From contig NZ_JMLQ01000006.1 in the NCBI RefSeq assembly GCF_000686025.1, positions 124,001 through 188,000 of the forward strand: DNA of 64,000 nt. Direction: 5' to 3'. The notes under the pieces were generated by a model. That model searched no databases. It was not told where the DNA came from and worked only from the letters and a program-made list of their open reading frames with translations. Within the stretch, counting starts at the first letter, position 1, and the number at the start of each line of letters is the position of its first letter. Of this stretch, positions 46,919-54,837 are shown in pieces. Both the position numbers and the translations under genes were made by a program. The stretch is from Rhodococcus sp. UNC23MFCrub1.1 (GTDB lineage Bacteria; Actinomycetota; Actinomycetes; Mycobacteriales; Mycobacteriaceae).

Positions 46919-47629
46919 ATGACCCGTGCCGCCCTCGTCTTCCACGAACGTGACCACGCCCTCGGCGTCCGGAACGTCGGCTCGATCGGCCCGGCTCTCC
47001 GCGATCGCGGATTCGAGACGACGACCTTCTCGTTCGAGGGTGACAGCCGCGACGCGGACCGGCCCACGGCCTCGTCGTTCGACCTGATCGTGCTGATGGG
47101 CTCACCCGACGCCGCCTACGACGATGCGCTCCCGTGGCTGGCGGAGGAGATCACCTGGCTCGGTGACGCTGTCGCGCAGCGCGTTCCGGTTCTCGGTGTG
47201 TGCTTCGGTGGTCAGCTGCTCGCGCGGGTGCTCGGCGGGACCGTCACGCGTGCGGCCGAGTCGGAGCACGGATTCGTGACCGTGCGGACGGAGTCCGACG
47301 AGCTGATCCCCCAGGGTCCGTGGATGCAGTTCCACGACGACACGTTCACGCTCCCGCCGGGCGCCGAGCCGCTCGCGACCACGGCGGCCGCACTGCAGGC
47401 CTTCGTCTCGGGACCGCACATCGGTCTGCAGTTCCACCCGGAGATCACGGTCGACGTGTTCGAGTCGTGGATCGAGGGGTGGGACGCACGGGGAGTGCGG
47501 GCGGAGGTGGAGGCGAGTGTGGACGTCCCCGCGATCCGCGCGGAGGTCGCGCGCCGGGAGCAGGCCTCCATCGAGGCCTGCTCCCGGTTGATCGACGCGG
47601 TCCTCGCTCGTGCGGGAGTGTCCCGCTAG
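46919..47629 (+). CDS. Class I glutamine amidotransferase-like protein
   Basis: 236 residues, GATase1 fold of the stand-alone GMP-synthase-like type. The nucleophile is Cys95 in GVCFGGQLLA, and the His173/Glu175 pair is in QFHPEIT, so the glutaminase triad is complete. LIVLMGSPDAAYDD holds the oxyanion strand. Stand-alone members act on various acceptors, including gamma-glutamyl compounds; the partner is unknown. ATG 46919 is the leaderless-type start. The 3' end overlaps pssA by 4 bp, stop to stop. Confidence 0.85.
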   Translation: MTRAALVFHERDHALGVRNVGSIGPALRDRGFETTTFSFEGDSRDADRPTASSFDLIVLMGSPDAAYDDALPWLAEEITWLGDAVAQRVPVLGVCFGGQLLARVLGGTVTRAAESEHGFVTVRTESDELIPQGPWMQFHDDTFTLPPGAEPLATTAAALQAFVSGPHIGLQFHPEITVDVFESWIEGWDARGVRAEVEASVDVPAIRAEVARREQASIEACSRLIDAVLARAGVSR

Positions 47630-48567
47630 ATCTCGTCGCGGGGCGGGACGTCGGCTGCTCGGGCGCTCGGTGACCGGAGTCGGAGCCGAGCCGAACTCGC
47701 CGTGGCGCGGGCGGGACGCCGCCGCCGGGCGATACCGGTGCGTGCCGGGCGGTCCTTGCGCATCGCTCGTCGTACGGCCCGTCGCTCGGCGGGCTTGGCC
47801 TCCCACGTCTCGGGCCGCGCGGCCACCCATCGCTGCGACCGCACCGCGAACGGGATGTGGAGCAGATACAACACGATCAGGACCATGAGCAGCACGAACG
47901 GGAACGTGATCAGTGCCGCGCCCGCCAGGCCGACGAGGATCAGCAGCAACGTCGCCATTCTCGGCGGAACCGAGACGGTCTTGAACGCCATCGTCGGGAT
48001 ACGGCTGACGATGAGCAGGGCCGACAGCACCACCCAGGTGGCGACGACGTAGTACGAGGACCACCAGCCGTTGCCCCACTGCTCCTCCGCAGCGAGCGGG
48101 AGGAGTGTGACCAGGGCCCCCGCCGGAGCGGGGACACCCACGAAGTACTCGCCGGCGAACGCGGGCCGGGAGTCGTCGTCGAGAAGTGTGTTGAACCGGG
48201 CGAGGCGCAGCACGATGCTCACCGCGTAGATGAGGGCGATGACCCACCCGCCGCTGCTGCCCTCGAGGAGCGTCACGTACAGCACCAGGGCCGGCGCGAC
48301 GCCGAAGGAGATGGCGTCGGCGAGCGAGTCGAGCTCGGCTCCCATCCGGCTGGTCGCGTCGAGCATGCGTGCGATGCGACCGTCGAGGGCGTCGAAGACG
48401 GCGGCTGCGCCGATCATGGCCAGCGACAACCCGAGTCGACCGTCGAGCGCGAACTTCACGGCGGACAGTCCTGCGCACATCGCCAGCACCGTGACGGCAC
48501 TGGGCAACAGGCGGACCGCGCCCTGGCGGCCGGTGGACTCGTCGGCCTGCTCGCGTGCCGCGCTCAC
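47626..48567 (-). CDS. pssA: CDP-diacylglycerol-serine O-phosphatidyltransferase
   Basis: 313 residues, multi-pass membrane enzyme. The CDP-alcohol phosphatidyltransferase motif is complete: D59-x2-D62-G63-x2-A66-R67-x8-G76-x3-D80-x3-D84. It makes phosphatidylserine, which Psd then decarboxylates. The C-terminal 60 residues are strongly basic ([22 protein letters not shown]), cytosolic and longer than in many homologues. GTG 48567 overlaps the psd stop, so psd-pssA are co-translated. Confidence 0.95.
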   Translation of the reverse strand: MSAAREQADESTGRQGAVRLLPSAVTVLAMCAGLSAVKFALDGRLGLSLAMIGAAAVFDALDGRIARMLDATSRMGAELDSLADAISFGVAPALVLYVTLLEGSSGGWVIALIYAVSIVLRLARFNTLLDDDSRPAFAGEYFVGVPAPAGALVTLLPLAAEEQWGNGWWSSYYVVATWVVLSALLIVSRIPTMAFKTVSVPPRMATLLLILVGLAGAALITFPFVLLMVLIVLYLLHIPFAVRSQRWVAARPETWEAKPAERRAVRRAMRKDRPARTGIARRRRPARATASSARLRLRSPSARAADVPPRDEI

Positions 48568-49277
48568 GGAAGCTCGGCCAGAACCGTCTCGGCTCCGATG
48601 GCGCGCTGCCCGACGATCACCGCCGTCCGCGACCCCTCCGGGAAGTAGGTGTCGACGCGCGAACCGAAGCGGATCAGTCCGTAGGTGTCGCCGATGGTGA
48701 GCGAATCGCCCACGGACGTTGTGTTGACGATGCGTCGCGCGAGCAGTCCGGCGATCTGTACGACCGCCAGGTCGTGACCCGACGGTGTGCGCAGATGCAT
48801 GCTGGTGCGCTCGTTGACCTCGCTGGCGTCGGCGAGGTCGGCCGACAGGAACTGTCCGGCCTTGTGCACCACGGCCTCGACCGTGCCGGACACCGGGACG
48901 CGCTGGACGTGGACGTCGAGCACGGACAGGAAGATGCTGACCCGCGGCAGCGGAGCGGTGCCGAGGTTCAACTCGGCGGGCGGCACCGCGTGGTCGACGA
49001 GTGCGACCTCACCGTCGGCAGGGGCCACGACCACCCCGGCCCGATTCGGCGGGACGCGCGGAGGGTGGCGGAAGAAGCCCGCCATGGCTCCGGCGGCGAG
49101 CAGCGAGGCGGTGCGGACGATCCGGTGGCGGCGGCCGAGTCCGGCGAGCGCCAACGGCACCGCGACGAACGGGGCACCGGCGGGATGCAGCGGCGGAATG
49201 CTGCGCCGCACCAGGTCCACGATGTGTCCTGCTCCGGTCGGTTCAGGCGTACCAGGGGGGACAGGTCTGCGGGCCAC
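48564..49277 (-). CDS. psd: Phosphatidylserine decarboxylase proenzyme
   Basis: 237 residues. The self-cleavage site is G205-S206 in RFGSR; cleavage leaves the beta chain and a short alpha chain with an N-terminal pyruvoyl group. [16 protein letters not shown] and [22 protein letters not shown] are Psd motifs. It converts phosphatidylserine to phosphatidylethanolamine. GTG 49277 has AAGAGGAG upstream. A strong terminator hairpin for the next gene lies 60 bp upstream, so psd-pssA has its own promoter. Confidence 0.94.
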   Translation of the reverse strand: MARRPVPPGTPEPTGAGHIVDLVRRSIPPLHPAGAPFVAVPLALAGLGRRHRIVRTASLLAAGAMAGFFRHPPRVPPNRAGVVVAPADGEVALVDHAVPPAELNLGTAPLPRVSIFLSVLDVHVQRVPVSGTVEAVVHKAGQFLSADLADASEVNERTSMHLRTPSGHDLAVVQIAGLLARRIVNTTSVGDSLTIGDTYGLIRFGSRVDTYFPEGSRTAVIVGQRAIGAETVLAELP

Positions 49278-49336
49278 GGGCTCCTCTTACGTCGATTCGG
49301 GCGGACTCTCACGGCCCGAGGGGAGTGCGGACACGA

Positions 49337-49373
49337 CTCGGGGCCCCTCACAGATTACGTGAGGGGCCCCGAG
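49337..49373 (-). terminator. Strong terminator hairpin after glsB
   Basis: Perfect 15-bp arms (CTCGGGGCCCCTCAC / GTGAGGGGCCCCGAG) around a 7-nt AGATTAC loop. It lies 15 nt beyond the glsB stop and before psd. There is no long T-run, but the stem is the strongest in the window. Confidence 0.85.
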
Positions 49374-49387
49374 AGGTGGGGTCTGCG

Positions 49388-49660
49388 TCAGACGCGCGAA
49401 CCGCGTCCCGTGACTGCCTTGACGATGAACAGCAGGATGCACGCGCCGATGAGGCACGTGACGAAGCTGAAGATGATGCCGCCGCCCTGGACGTCGACGC
49501 CGAACGCGCGGAGCAGGAATCCACCCAGCAGGCCGCCGATGATGCCGACGACGATGTTGAGGATGATGCCCTGCTGCGCATCCGTCTTCATGATCTTGCT
49601 GCCGATCCATCCGGCGAGTCCGCCGATGATGATCCAACCGATGATGCCCAGACCCAACAT
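49388..49660 (-). CDS. GlsB/YeaQ/YmgE family stress membrane protein
   Basis: 90 residues with three Gly/Ile-rich membrane helices: GIIGWIIIGGLAGWIGSKIM, GIILNIVVGIIGGLLGGFLL and FVTCLIGACILLFIVKAV. This is the transglycosylase-associated (GlsB) family, membrane partners of general and envelope stress responses. ATG 49660 follows AAAGAGG. A GTTT-N16-GGGTA promoter upstream suggests a SigB/SigF-type factor. Asp23/Gls24-family genes, its usual functional companions, start 2 kb away. Confidence 0.9.
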   Translation of the reverse strand: MLGLGIIGWIIIGGLAGWIGSKIMKTDAQQGIILNIVVGIIGGLLGGFLLRAFGVDVQGGGIIFSFVTCLIGACILLFIVKAVTGRGSRV

Positions 49661-49721
49661 GATGGAACCTCTTTCAGATCAGCTTTGCTGCCCGTGGACC
49701 GGGCATGACTACTGACCTTCT

Positions 49722-49747
49722 GTACCCGGCCCCGATACTCAGCAAAC
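49722..49747 (-). promoter_or_regulatory. General-stress-type promoter of glsB
   Basis: GTTTGC (49747-49742) and GGGTAC (49727-49722) on the minus strand are separated so that GTTT-N16-GGGTA results, close to the SigF/SigB pattern of mycolic-acid bacteria. The leader would be about 55 nt. Confidence 0.5.
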
Positions 49748-49801
49748 GTTAAGCCGACCGTCGGCACATCACGATCCGGCCTCGACTGTGTGACGGCGGA
49801 A

Positions 49802-51016
49802 CTACTGCGGTGTGACCAGCAGGATCTGGTCGGTGTCGCCGTTGTCGGTCGTCACGAGCAGCGTCCCTTCCGGTTGTGCCGACACCGTGCGGATGCGGCC
49901 GTACTCGCTGAGAGCGGGAATCGTCGACTGCGCGTCCACCGTGGTGCCGTCGTCGGAGAGATCGAGGAGCAGGACCTCCTGGCCCTTCTGCACGCCGACG
50001 GCGAGCATGCCGTTCCACGCGCCCCAGGCGTCACCGTCGAGGAACGTGGCCGACGCGGTGGCGATGGTGCTCGGGCCCGAGCTCCACACCGCGTTCCGGG
50101 CGCCGGGTACACGGTCCGGATCGGTCATCGCGACGGACTCGTCGTAGCCGCCGCCGCGGTCCGGGCGGTACCCGTAGTTGCCGCCCGCCGCGAGGAGGTT
50201 CACCTCGTCGTCCCGCGACGTGCCCTGTTCGACGGAGAAGATCTGATCGGTGCCGGGCCGGGCGGCCAGTCCCTGGACGTTGCGGTGGCCGAGTGTGAAG
50301 ACCGGGCTCGCGGGGTCGGGATTGCCTGCGGCCGGTGCGCCCGTGGCGGCGTCGACCCGGAGGACCTTGCCGCCGAGCGACGTCGGGTCCTGCGGAACGG
50401 TGCCCTGAGCCGAGTCGCCGGTGCCGATGAACAGGGTGCCGTCGGCGTTCGCCAGCACCCGGCATCCGCCGTGGCGACCGGAGGTGACCGGGAACCCGGA
50501 GACGACGGTGCGCTCACGCGTGAGGCTCGCGTAGTCGTCGGCCACGGTCCATGCGACCACGCCGATGGTGGGGTCGTCGCCTCGAATGCCCTGGCAGGAG
50601 TACAGGGTCCGATCGGTCTCGAAGGTCGGTGACAGTGCGAGGCCCATCAGACCGGTCTCCGATCCGACGAACAGATCGCCGAGATCGGCGCTGATCGGTG
50701 TCGGCTCACCACCGGGCCGGATCGCGGTGAAGCGGCCGGGGCGCTCGTCGAAGATCACGGTGCCGTCCGGCGCCCGGACTACGTCCCACGGATGATCGAG
50801 CCCCGTGGCCAGTGAGGAGACGACGACGTTCGGGACGGCGTCCGCGGCGTCCGCGGATGTCGGTCCCGGTGTCGTTGCCTGGGATGTCGGCGATTCGGGG
50901 GTGCCGGCCGCGGGGGAGGCGTCGGACTCGGTCGTGGTCGAGCACGCGGTCGTCGCCAGAGCAGCGGACAGGGCGAGGCCGGCGAGGGCGCGGGTCGTGC
51001 GGGCGCGAGGGGTCAT
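49802..51016 (-). CDS. PQQ-dependent sugar dehydrogenase-like lipoprotein
   Basis: 404 residues. Lipobox ATTA-Cys25, then a Ser/Thr/Pro linker and a six-bladed propeller of the soluble glucose dehydrogenase (GSDH) type: LDHPWDVVRAPDGTVIFDERPG, GLMGLALSPTF, LFIGTGDSAQGT, GGKVLRVDAATG and FTLGHRNVQGLAARPGT. Whether it binds PQQ or is a different aldose-dehydrogenase-like or sensor protein is open; no PQQ synthesis genes are here. ATG 51016 shares one base with the upstream SRPBCC stop, so it is the last gene of the ECF sigma operon. Confidence 0.85.
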   Translation of the reverse strand: MTPRARTTRALAGLALSAALATTACSTTTESDASPAAGTPESPTSQATTPGPTSADAADAVPNVVVSSLATGLDHPWDVVRAPDGTVIFDERPGRFTAIRPGGEPTPISADLGDLFVGSETGLMGLALSPTFETDRTLYSCQGIRGDDPTIGVVAWTVADDYASLTRERTVVSGFPVTSGRHGGCRVLANADGTLFIGTGDSAQGTVPQDPTSLGGKVLRVDAATGAPAAGNPDPASPVFTLGHRNVQGLAARPGTDQIFSVEQGTSRDDEVNLLAAGGNYGYRPDRGGGYDESVAMTDPDRVPGARNAVWSSGPSTIATASATFLDGDAWGAWNGMLAVGVQKGQEVLLLDLSDDGTTVDAQSTIPALSEYGRIRTVSAQPEGTLLVTTDNGDTDQILLVTPQ

Positions 51017-51483
51017 CACTTCACGGTACGAGCAGAACTCTCGGCCGCGTCCTTGATCTTCGCCAGGGTGGACGCCATGCCCCGCTCGAGTTCGGCCTCG
51101 AAGTTGCGTGTGCCGCCCAGCACCAGTCGCACCGCGGTGTCGGAGACCTTGGTGGTGCCGCCGGGTGCCTCGCGACGCTCGGTCACGCGTGTGCCCGTCT
51201 CGGTCGGTTCCAGGAAGTAGGACCACACCGTGTGGTTCTCGGTGATGCGGAACGCGAGCAGTCGCTCGGGCTCGAGGCGCACGACCCGCGACGTCGTGGG
51301 CCACACGAGGGGTCCGCGCCGATTGACGTTGAGCGTGCGAGTGCCCACGCGCAGCGGGCCGAACACCTTCATCACCGCGCACTGGGGGCTCCACTCACCC
51401 ATGCGCTTCAGGTCGGACACCACGGACCAGACCGCGCTCGGCGGTGCATCGATGTCGACGCTGACGGACAGGGGTGTGGCCAT
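51016..51483 (-). CDS. SRPBCC family (polyketide cyclase/START-like) protein
   Basis: 155 residues. SVSVDIDAPPSAVWSVVSDLKRMGEWSPQC and RVVRLEPERLLAFRI ... YFLEPTETGTRVTERRE give the helix-grip fold, with a hydrophobic pocket for a lipid-like ligand; many mycobacterial homologues are uncharacterised. ATG 51483 follows CGGGAGAA. It lies between the sigma/Asp23-like pair and the sugar dehydrogenase lipoprotein and is coupled to the latter by a 1-nt overlap. Confidence 0.85.
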   Translation of the reverse strand: MATPLSVSVDIDAPPSAVWSVVSDLKRMGEWSPQCAVMKVFGPLRVGTRTLNVNRRGPLVWPTTSRVVRLEPERLLAFRITENHTVWSYFLEPTETGTRVTERREAPGGTTKVSDTAVRLVLGGTRNFEAELERGMASTLAKIKDAAESSARTVK

Positions 51484-51526
51484 GGAGTTCTCCCGGTGTG
51501 TTCAGGCAGGCTGGGTGGTGACGCCG

Positions 51527-51979
51527 TCAGGGTAGTAGGACGTCCACGACGTGCACCGCGACGTCCTCCGCCGTGAGAGCGGTGCCGAGCGTGGTGTTCA
51601 CTGCGTCGGCCGTCCTCCCGGTCAGTGTCACCGCCAGCGCGGCCATGTCCTGGCCGTACGTCACGGCGATGTCCAGGGACACCCCGGTACACCGGCGTCC
51701 GTCGACGTCGAGTTCGATGCCCTTGACCCCGCAGGGCAGTTCCGACAGGGCGCGGGCGATGGACAGGAGCACCAGGTGGTCGCCCACCCGGAGCGAGTCG
51801 CCGTCGACGAAGCCCGGGTGCGAGGCGTCCAGCGCGCGTGTCCGCCGAGCCGTCGCGCGGAGTGCGGCGAGGATCGCCGTGCTGGCCTCGACCCAGGACG
51901 GCACCTCCTCGTCTCGGAGTTCCTGTGCGGCGCGGCTGAGCACGGGATCGTCCGGCTCGTCCGCCGTGTCTAACGCCAT
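51527..51979 (-). CDS. Asp23-like protein with helical N-terminus, next to the ECF sigma gene
   Basis: 150 residues. The C-terminal half reads like an Asp23/Gls24 domain (LDVDGRRCTGVSLDIAVTYGQDMAALAVTLTGRTADAVNTTLGT ... VAVHVVDVLL). The N-terminal 60 residues are a charged helix region (VLSRAAQELRDEEVPSWVEASTAILAALRATARR) absent from plain Asp23 proteins. ATG 51979 overlaps the sigma gene by 10 bp, the position where an ECF anti-sigma factor usually sits, although no zinc anti-sigma motif is seen. Regulation of the sigma factor by this protein is an inference. Confidence 0.6.
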   Translation of the reverse strand: MALDTADEPDDPVLSRAAQELRDEEVPSWVEASTAILAALRATARRTRALDASHPGFVDGDSLRVGDHLVLLSIARALSELPCGVKGIELDVDGRRCTGVSLDIAVTYGQDMAALAVTLTGRTADAVNTTLGTALTAEDVAVHVVDVLLP

Positions 51980-52509
51980 GACGCCATCCTCTCGCTCAGA
52001 GTGGTTCGTGCGCGGGTGACCTGACCGCGCACCGCGGACGGCGACATGGACAGGATCTCCCCGATCTCGACATGAGTCATTCCCTCGACCTCGCGGAGCA
52101 ACCAGCACGAGCGCTGCATCTGTGGCAGTGCCCCGAGGGCCACGCGCAGCTCGGCGAGGAACCCCGATTCCGTCGCCCGCACCTCCGGATCGTCCGACAC
52201 GTCGCTGACGGCGTCGTCGAACAGCCACTCCTCGTGCGGACGGGGGATGCGGCGCCGCGTGGCGTCGATGGCCTTGTGTGCGGTGATGCCGAACAGCCAT
52301 GTGCGCAGCGCCGAGTCGGACCGGTAGTTGCCGAGGCTCTTCCAGGCCGCGACGAACGCGTCCTGGACCACCTCCTCCGCGACGCCGTCGTCACGCAACA
52401 TGTTGCGGGCGTACCGGAACATCGCGGGACCGTGCGTGCGGACGATCTCCTCGAACGCGCCGCGGTCACCGATGACCGCAGCGTCGACGAGAGCCGCATC
52501 GCTGTCCAC
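51970..52509 (-). CDS. ECF-family RNA polymerase sigma factor
   Basis: 179 residues. Sigma region 2 at about 15-85 (YARNMLRDDGVAEEVVQDAFVAAWKSLGNYR, ALRTWLFGITAHKAIDATRRR) and region 4 at about 122-175 (LGALPQMQRSCWLLREVEGMTHVEIGEILSMSPSAVRGQVTRARTTL). GTG 52509 is the first start compatible with the domain. It heads an operon with the Asp23-like, SRPBCC and lipoprotein genes and is divergent from the Asp23/AmaP operon, which it probably controls. Confidence 0.92.
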   Translation of the reverse strand: MDSDAALVDAAVIGDRGAFEEIVRTHGPAMFRYARNMLRDDGVAEEVVQDAFVAAWKSLGNYRSDSALRTWLFGITAHKAIDATRRRIPRPHEEWLFDDAVSDVSDDPEVRATESGFLAELRVALGALPQMQRSCWLLREVEGMTHVEIGEILSMSPSAVRGQVTRARTTLSERMASWR

Positions 52510-52549
52510 GGAGCAGATTCGAACCAGCGGGTGTGAAACGACAGTGGTG

Positions 52550-52574
52550 TGGCATACGTCACATTGGCATACGT
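52550..52574. promoter_or_regulatory. Direct repeats in the sigma/Asp23 divergent promoter
   Basis: Two identical 10-bp TGGCATACGT units start 15 bp apart. On the minus strand GGAAAA-N15-CGTATG, and on the plus strand GAAAC-N17-CGTC, can be read as ECF-type promoters across them. This suggests one control element for both directions. Confidence 0.4.
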
Positions 52575-52631
52575 TTTCCTCGGTCCGCCTCGACCTACTC
52601 CCGACACAACGAACCCGAAAGGATGACGTAG

Positions 52632-53117
52632 ATGACGACAGCACAGGGATCCACCACGTCCACCACCGCCTCCGGCTCGAACGGTGCGCTGGACAAGAAG
52701 ACCGACTCCACCGGTGCACTGGTCGCGTCCGACGGCCGCACCACCATCGCGGACGTCGTCGTGTCCAAGATCGCCGGCATCGCCACCCGTGAGGTCCAGG
52801 GCGTGCACGACGTGGGCGGCGGCGCGACCCGCGCCATCGGTGCACTGCGCGAGCGCATCCCCGGCGCCCGGGTCAACCACTCGCAGGGCGTGTCCGTGGA
52901 GGTCGGCGAGAGCCAGGCAGCCGTCGACATCGACATCGTGGCCGACTACGGCGTGTCCATCGCGGATCTCGCGGCGGGCATCCGTCGCAACGTGATCGAC
53001 GCGGTCGAGCGGATGACCGGCCTGCAGGTCACCGAGGTCAACATCACCGTGCACGACGTCTTCCTGTTCGAGGAAGAAGACGAGCGCGACGACGCAGCAC
53101 CCGCACGCGTTCGATGA
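52632..53117 (+). CDS. Asp23/Gls24 family envelope stress protein
   Basis: 161 residues. After a Ser/Thr/Gly-rich start, the Asp23 domain runs about 38-150: TTIADVVVSKIAGIATREVQGVHDVGGG, GVSVEVGESQAAVDIDIVADYGVSIADLAAGIRRNVIDAVERMTGLQVTEVNITVHDV. In firmicutes Asp23 is a very abundant protein tethered beneath the membrane by AmaP. GAAAGGA precedes ATG 52632. It is the first gene of a six-gene operon, overlapping the next by 4 nt. Confidence 0.92.
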   Translation: MTTAQGSTTSTTASGSNGALDKKTDSTGALVASDGRTTIADVVVSKIAGIATREVQGVHDVGGGATRAIGALRERIPGARVNHSQGVSVEVGESQAAVDIDIVADYGVSIADLAAGIRRNVIDAVERMTGLQVTEVNITVHDVFLFEEEDERDDAAPARVR

Positions 53118-53500
53118 GCCCCGCGGCACCGTCGGGCAGCGATCGCGCCGATCTCGTCGCGGACGCGGTCGTCGCGGTGGACGGAGTCGCCTCGTTGCAC
53201 GGCGGGATGTTCGGCGAGATCGGCACCTACCTTCCCGGTAGGCGCGTCGCCGGGGTCGCGATCCGGGACGACGGGACCGAGATCCACATCGCCGTGACCC
53301 CGGACGCCGTCGTACGCGAGACGGCCGACGCGGTTCGCCGCGCGGTCCGTGCGGTGGTCGATGCCCCGGTGCACGTCGTGGTCGAGGACGTGGCGTCGCC
53401 GTCGGACGGCGGCGCCGACACGGGGTCCTCCGGACCGGAACCGACCGAGTCCTCCGAGCCGGGGTCGACCTCGGCTCCCGGGGGTACTCTCCGCCCGTGA
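53114..53500 (+). CDS. Asp23-like protein, second in operon
   Basis: 128 residues. A shortened Asp23-type domain (about 12-92: LVADAVVAVDGVASLHGGMFGEIGTYL, GVAIRDDGTEIHIAVTPDAVVRETADAVRRAVRAVVDAPVHVVVEDV) lacks the usual middle part, and a Ser/Gly/Glu tail follows. ATG 53114 overlaps the first asp23 stop, and the stop overlaps the next GTG, so expression ratios should be linked. It may form mixed assemblies with the full-length Asp23 protein. Confidence 0.7.
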   Translation: MSPAAPSGSDRADLVADAVVAVDGVASLHGGMFGEIGTYLPGRRVAGVAIRDDGTEIHIAVTPDAVVRETADAVRRAVRAVVDAPVHVVVEDVASPSDGGADTGSSGPEPTESSEPGSTSAPGGTLRP

Positions 53501-53817
53501 CCCAGCCTCGTCCGCCGCACGCCGACCCCGCCTATCGCGAGGCTCGGCGTGCCGCGGCGAGAGCGCACCATCCCGACGCCGGGGGCGACGCCGAGTCGCT
53601 CATCCGTGCGTTGCGCGACATCGACGCGAAGTTCTCCCGCGGGACCGTCGCGACGCAGGTGGTCGTCGGCGTCTCCCGACGACGGCTCGCCGTTCGCCGC
53701 CTGTCCCGGGTCCGGCGACTGCTGCCCACGCGGCGCACCTACGTCGACCTGCCCACGAGCTCGGCCGACCGGCCACCCAGACCCACGGACCCACGTTCTC
53801 CCTCCCGGGAGAACTGA
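53497..53817 (+). CDS. Small basic protein with HPD motif in the Asp23 operon
   Basis: 106 residues, Arg-rich. The N-terminus DPAYREARRAAARAHHPDAGGDAESLIRALRDIDAKF resembles helices II-III of a J-domain with the HPD tripeptide at about residues 25-27, but helix I is missing, so co-chaperone activity is doubtful. The rest is basic with no known motif. GTG 53497 lies in the overlap with the preceding stop. It might dock on the Asp23 layer or DnaK; both are guesses. Confidence 0.6.
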   Translation: MTQPRPPHADPAYREARRAAARAHHPDAGGDAESLIRALRDIDAKFSRGTVATQVVVGVSRRRLAVRRLSRVRRLLPTRRTYVDLPTSSADRPPRPTDPRSPSREN

Positions 53818-53840
53818 CCGCTCTCCACGATCGGAGCACC

Positions 53841-54020
53841 ATGACCTCCTCGACCATCGGCCTTCTCGCCGGCCTCCTTCTGGCAGTCGCTGCCGCAGCC
53901 GGCGGATTCACCGGATTCCTCGTCGCTCTCGTCCTGGGTGCGATCGGGTTCGCCGTCGGCGCGTACCGCGACGGAAACTTCGACCCCGAGGCACTCCTGC
54001 GAGGTCGCGGCCGTGGCTGA
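53841..54020 (+). CDS. Small membrane protein of the Asp23 operon
   Basis: 59 residues: one or two Gly/Ala-rich membrane helices (about 5-45; GLLAGLLLAVAAAAGGFTGFLVALVLGAIGFAVGAYRDG) and a short basic tail. It resembles the DUF2273-type small proteins found beside asp23 and amaP in gram-positive bacteria. ATG 53841 lies 23 nt after the previous stop, preceded by GGAGCACC. It overlaps the next gene by 8 bp. Confidence 0.7.
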   Translation: MTSSTIGLLAGLLLAVAAAAGGFTGFLVALVLGAIGFAVGAYRDGNFDPEALLRGRGRG

Positions 54021-54837
54021 CACCGCCCCGAGCGACACGGCGGACGGAGCGGACACCGTCTCGAAAGACCTGTCCGACAGGCATGACCCCGGGACGATCG
54101 ACCCCGCGCAGCGTGGGTCGCTCACAGTCCTCGATCGCGCGGTCGAGTCCATCGCCGACGCCTCCCTCGGTCGCACCGACGGTGTCGTCACCTCCGGCGG
54201 GAGCTTCGGCCGCAAACCGTCCCGTGTGAAGGTGACGAAGCAGGACGACCGCGTACGCGCCGCCGTCGACGTGACCGTGGCGTGGCCGCGCTCGGCGGCG
54301 TCCGTCGCCGACGATCTCCGCCGCGACATCGCGCGCGGCATGACCGACTCGGGCCTGCGCACGGATTCCGTCGACGTACACGTCGGCGACTTCGGTTCCG
54401 TGTCCTCGTCCGCCGCGCCGGCGTCGGGCGCGACTCCGGCGCCGACCACCCGGCCGCTCGCGGCTCCGGCCGCGACCCCGATCGCGATCGTGGTGTCGCT
54501 GCTGCTCCTCGCCGGGGCGGGTGTGCTGATCCGCGACGCGCTGGTCGGATTCTCCGTCATCAGCGGTCGAGAGTGGACGGCGAGCGCACTCGACTGGATC
54601 GACGGACTCACACCCCTGTCCTGGATGTTCCCCGCGGGCATCGCCTTGGCGGTCGTCGGAGTTCTGGTCGTCCTGGCCTCGCTCAAGTGGCGCGCCCGTC
54701 GGTACCGGTCCAGCGGGATCGCGGACGACGTGTGGGTGCACAAGGCCGACCTGGCGAAGGTGACCGAGCCGAAACCCACGGTGGCGGCCGCACCCGAGAC
54801 CACGGCCACCCCGACTGTCGCAGGAGGCGAGAAATGA
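54013..54837 (+). CDS. Asp23-domain membrane protein (DUF6286-like)
   Basis: 274 residues. An N-terminal Asp23-type domain (about 35-135: LTVLDRAVESIADASLGRTDGVVTSGG ... [47 protein letters not shown]) precedes a Pro/Ala linker, two membrane helices (about 155-175 and 205-228) and a cytosolic tail. It could anchor the soluble Asp23 protein through domain pairing. GTG 54013 overlaps the small membrane protein; the stop overlaps the amaP-like gene by 4 nt. Confidence 0.75.
   Translation: MADTAPSDTADGADTVSKDLSDRHDPGTIDPAQRGSLTVLDRAVESIADASLGRTDGVVTSGGSFGRKPSRVKVTKQDDRVRAAVDVTVAWPRSAASVADDLRRDIARGMTDSGLRTDSVDVHVGDFGSVSSSAAPASGATPAPTTRPLAAPAATPIAIVVSLLLLAGAGVLIRDALVGFSVISGREWTASALDWIDGLTPLSWMFPAGIALAVVGVLVVLASLKWRARRYRSSGIADDVWVHKADLAKVTEPKPTVAAAPETTATPTVAGGEK

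Noticed and set aside
53497-53817. Calling the HPD protein a DnaJ homologue
   Set aside because: Helix I and most of the J-domain are missing; only the HPD region is suggestive.
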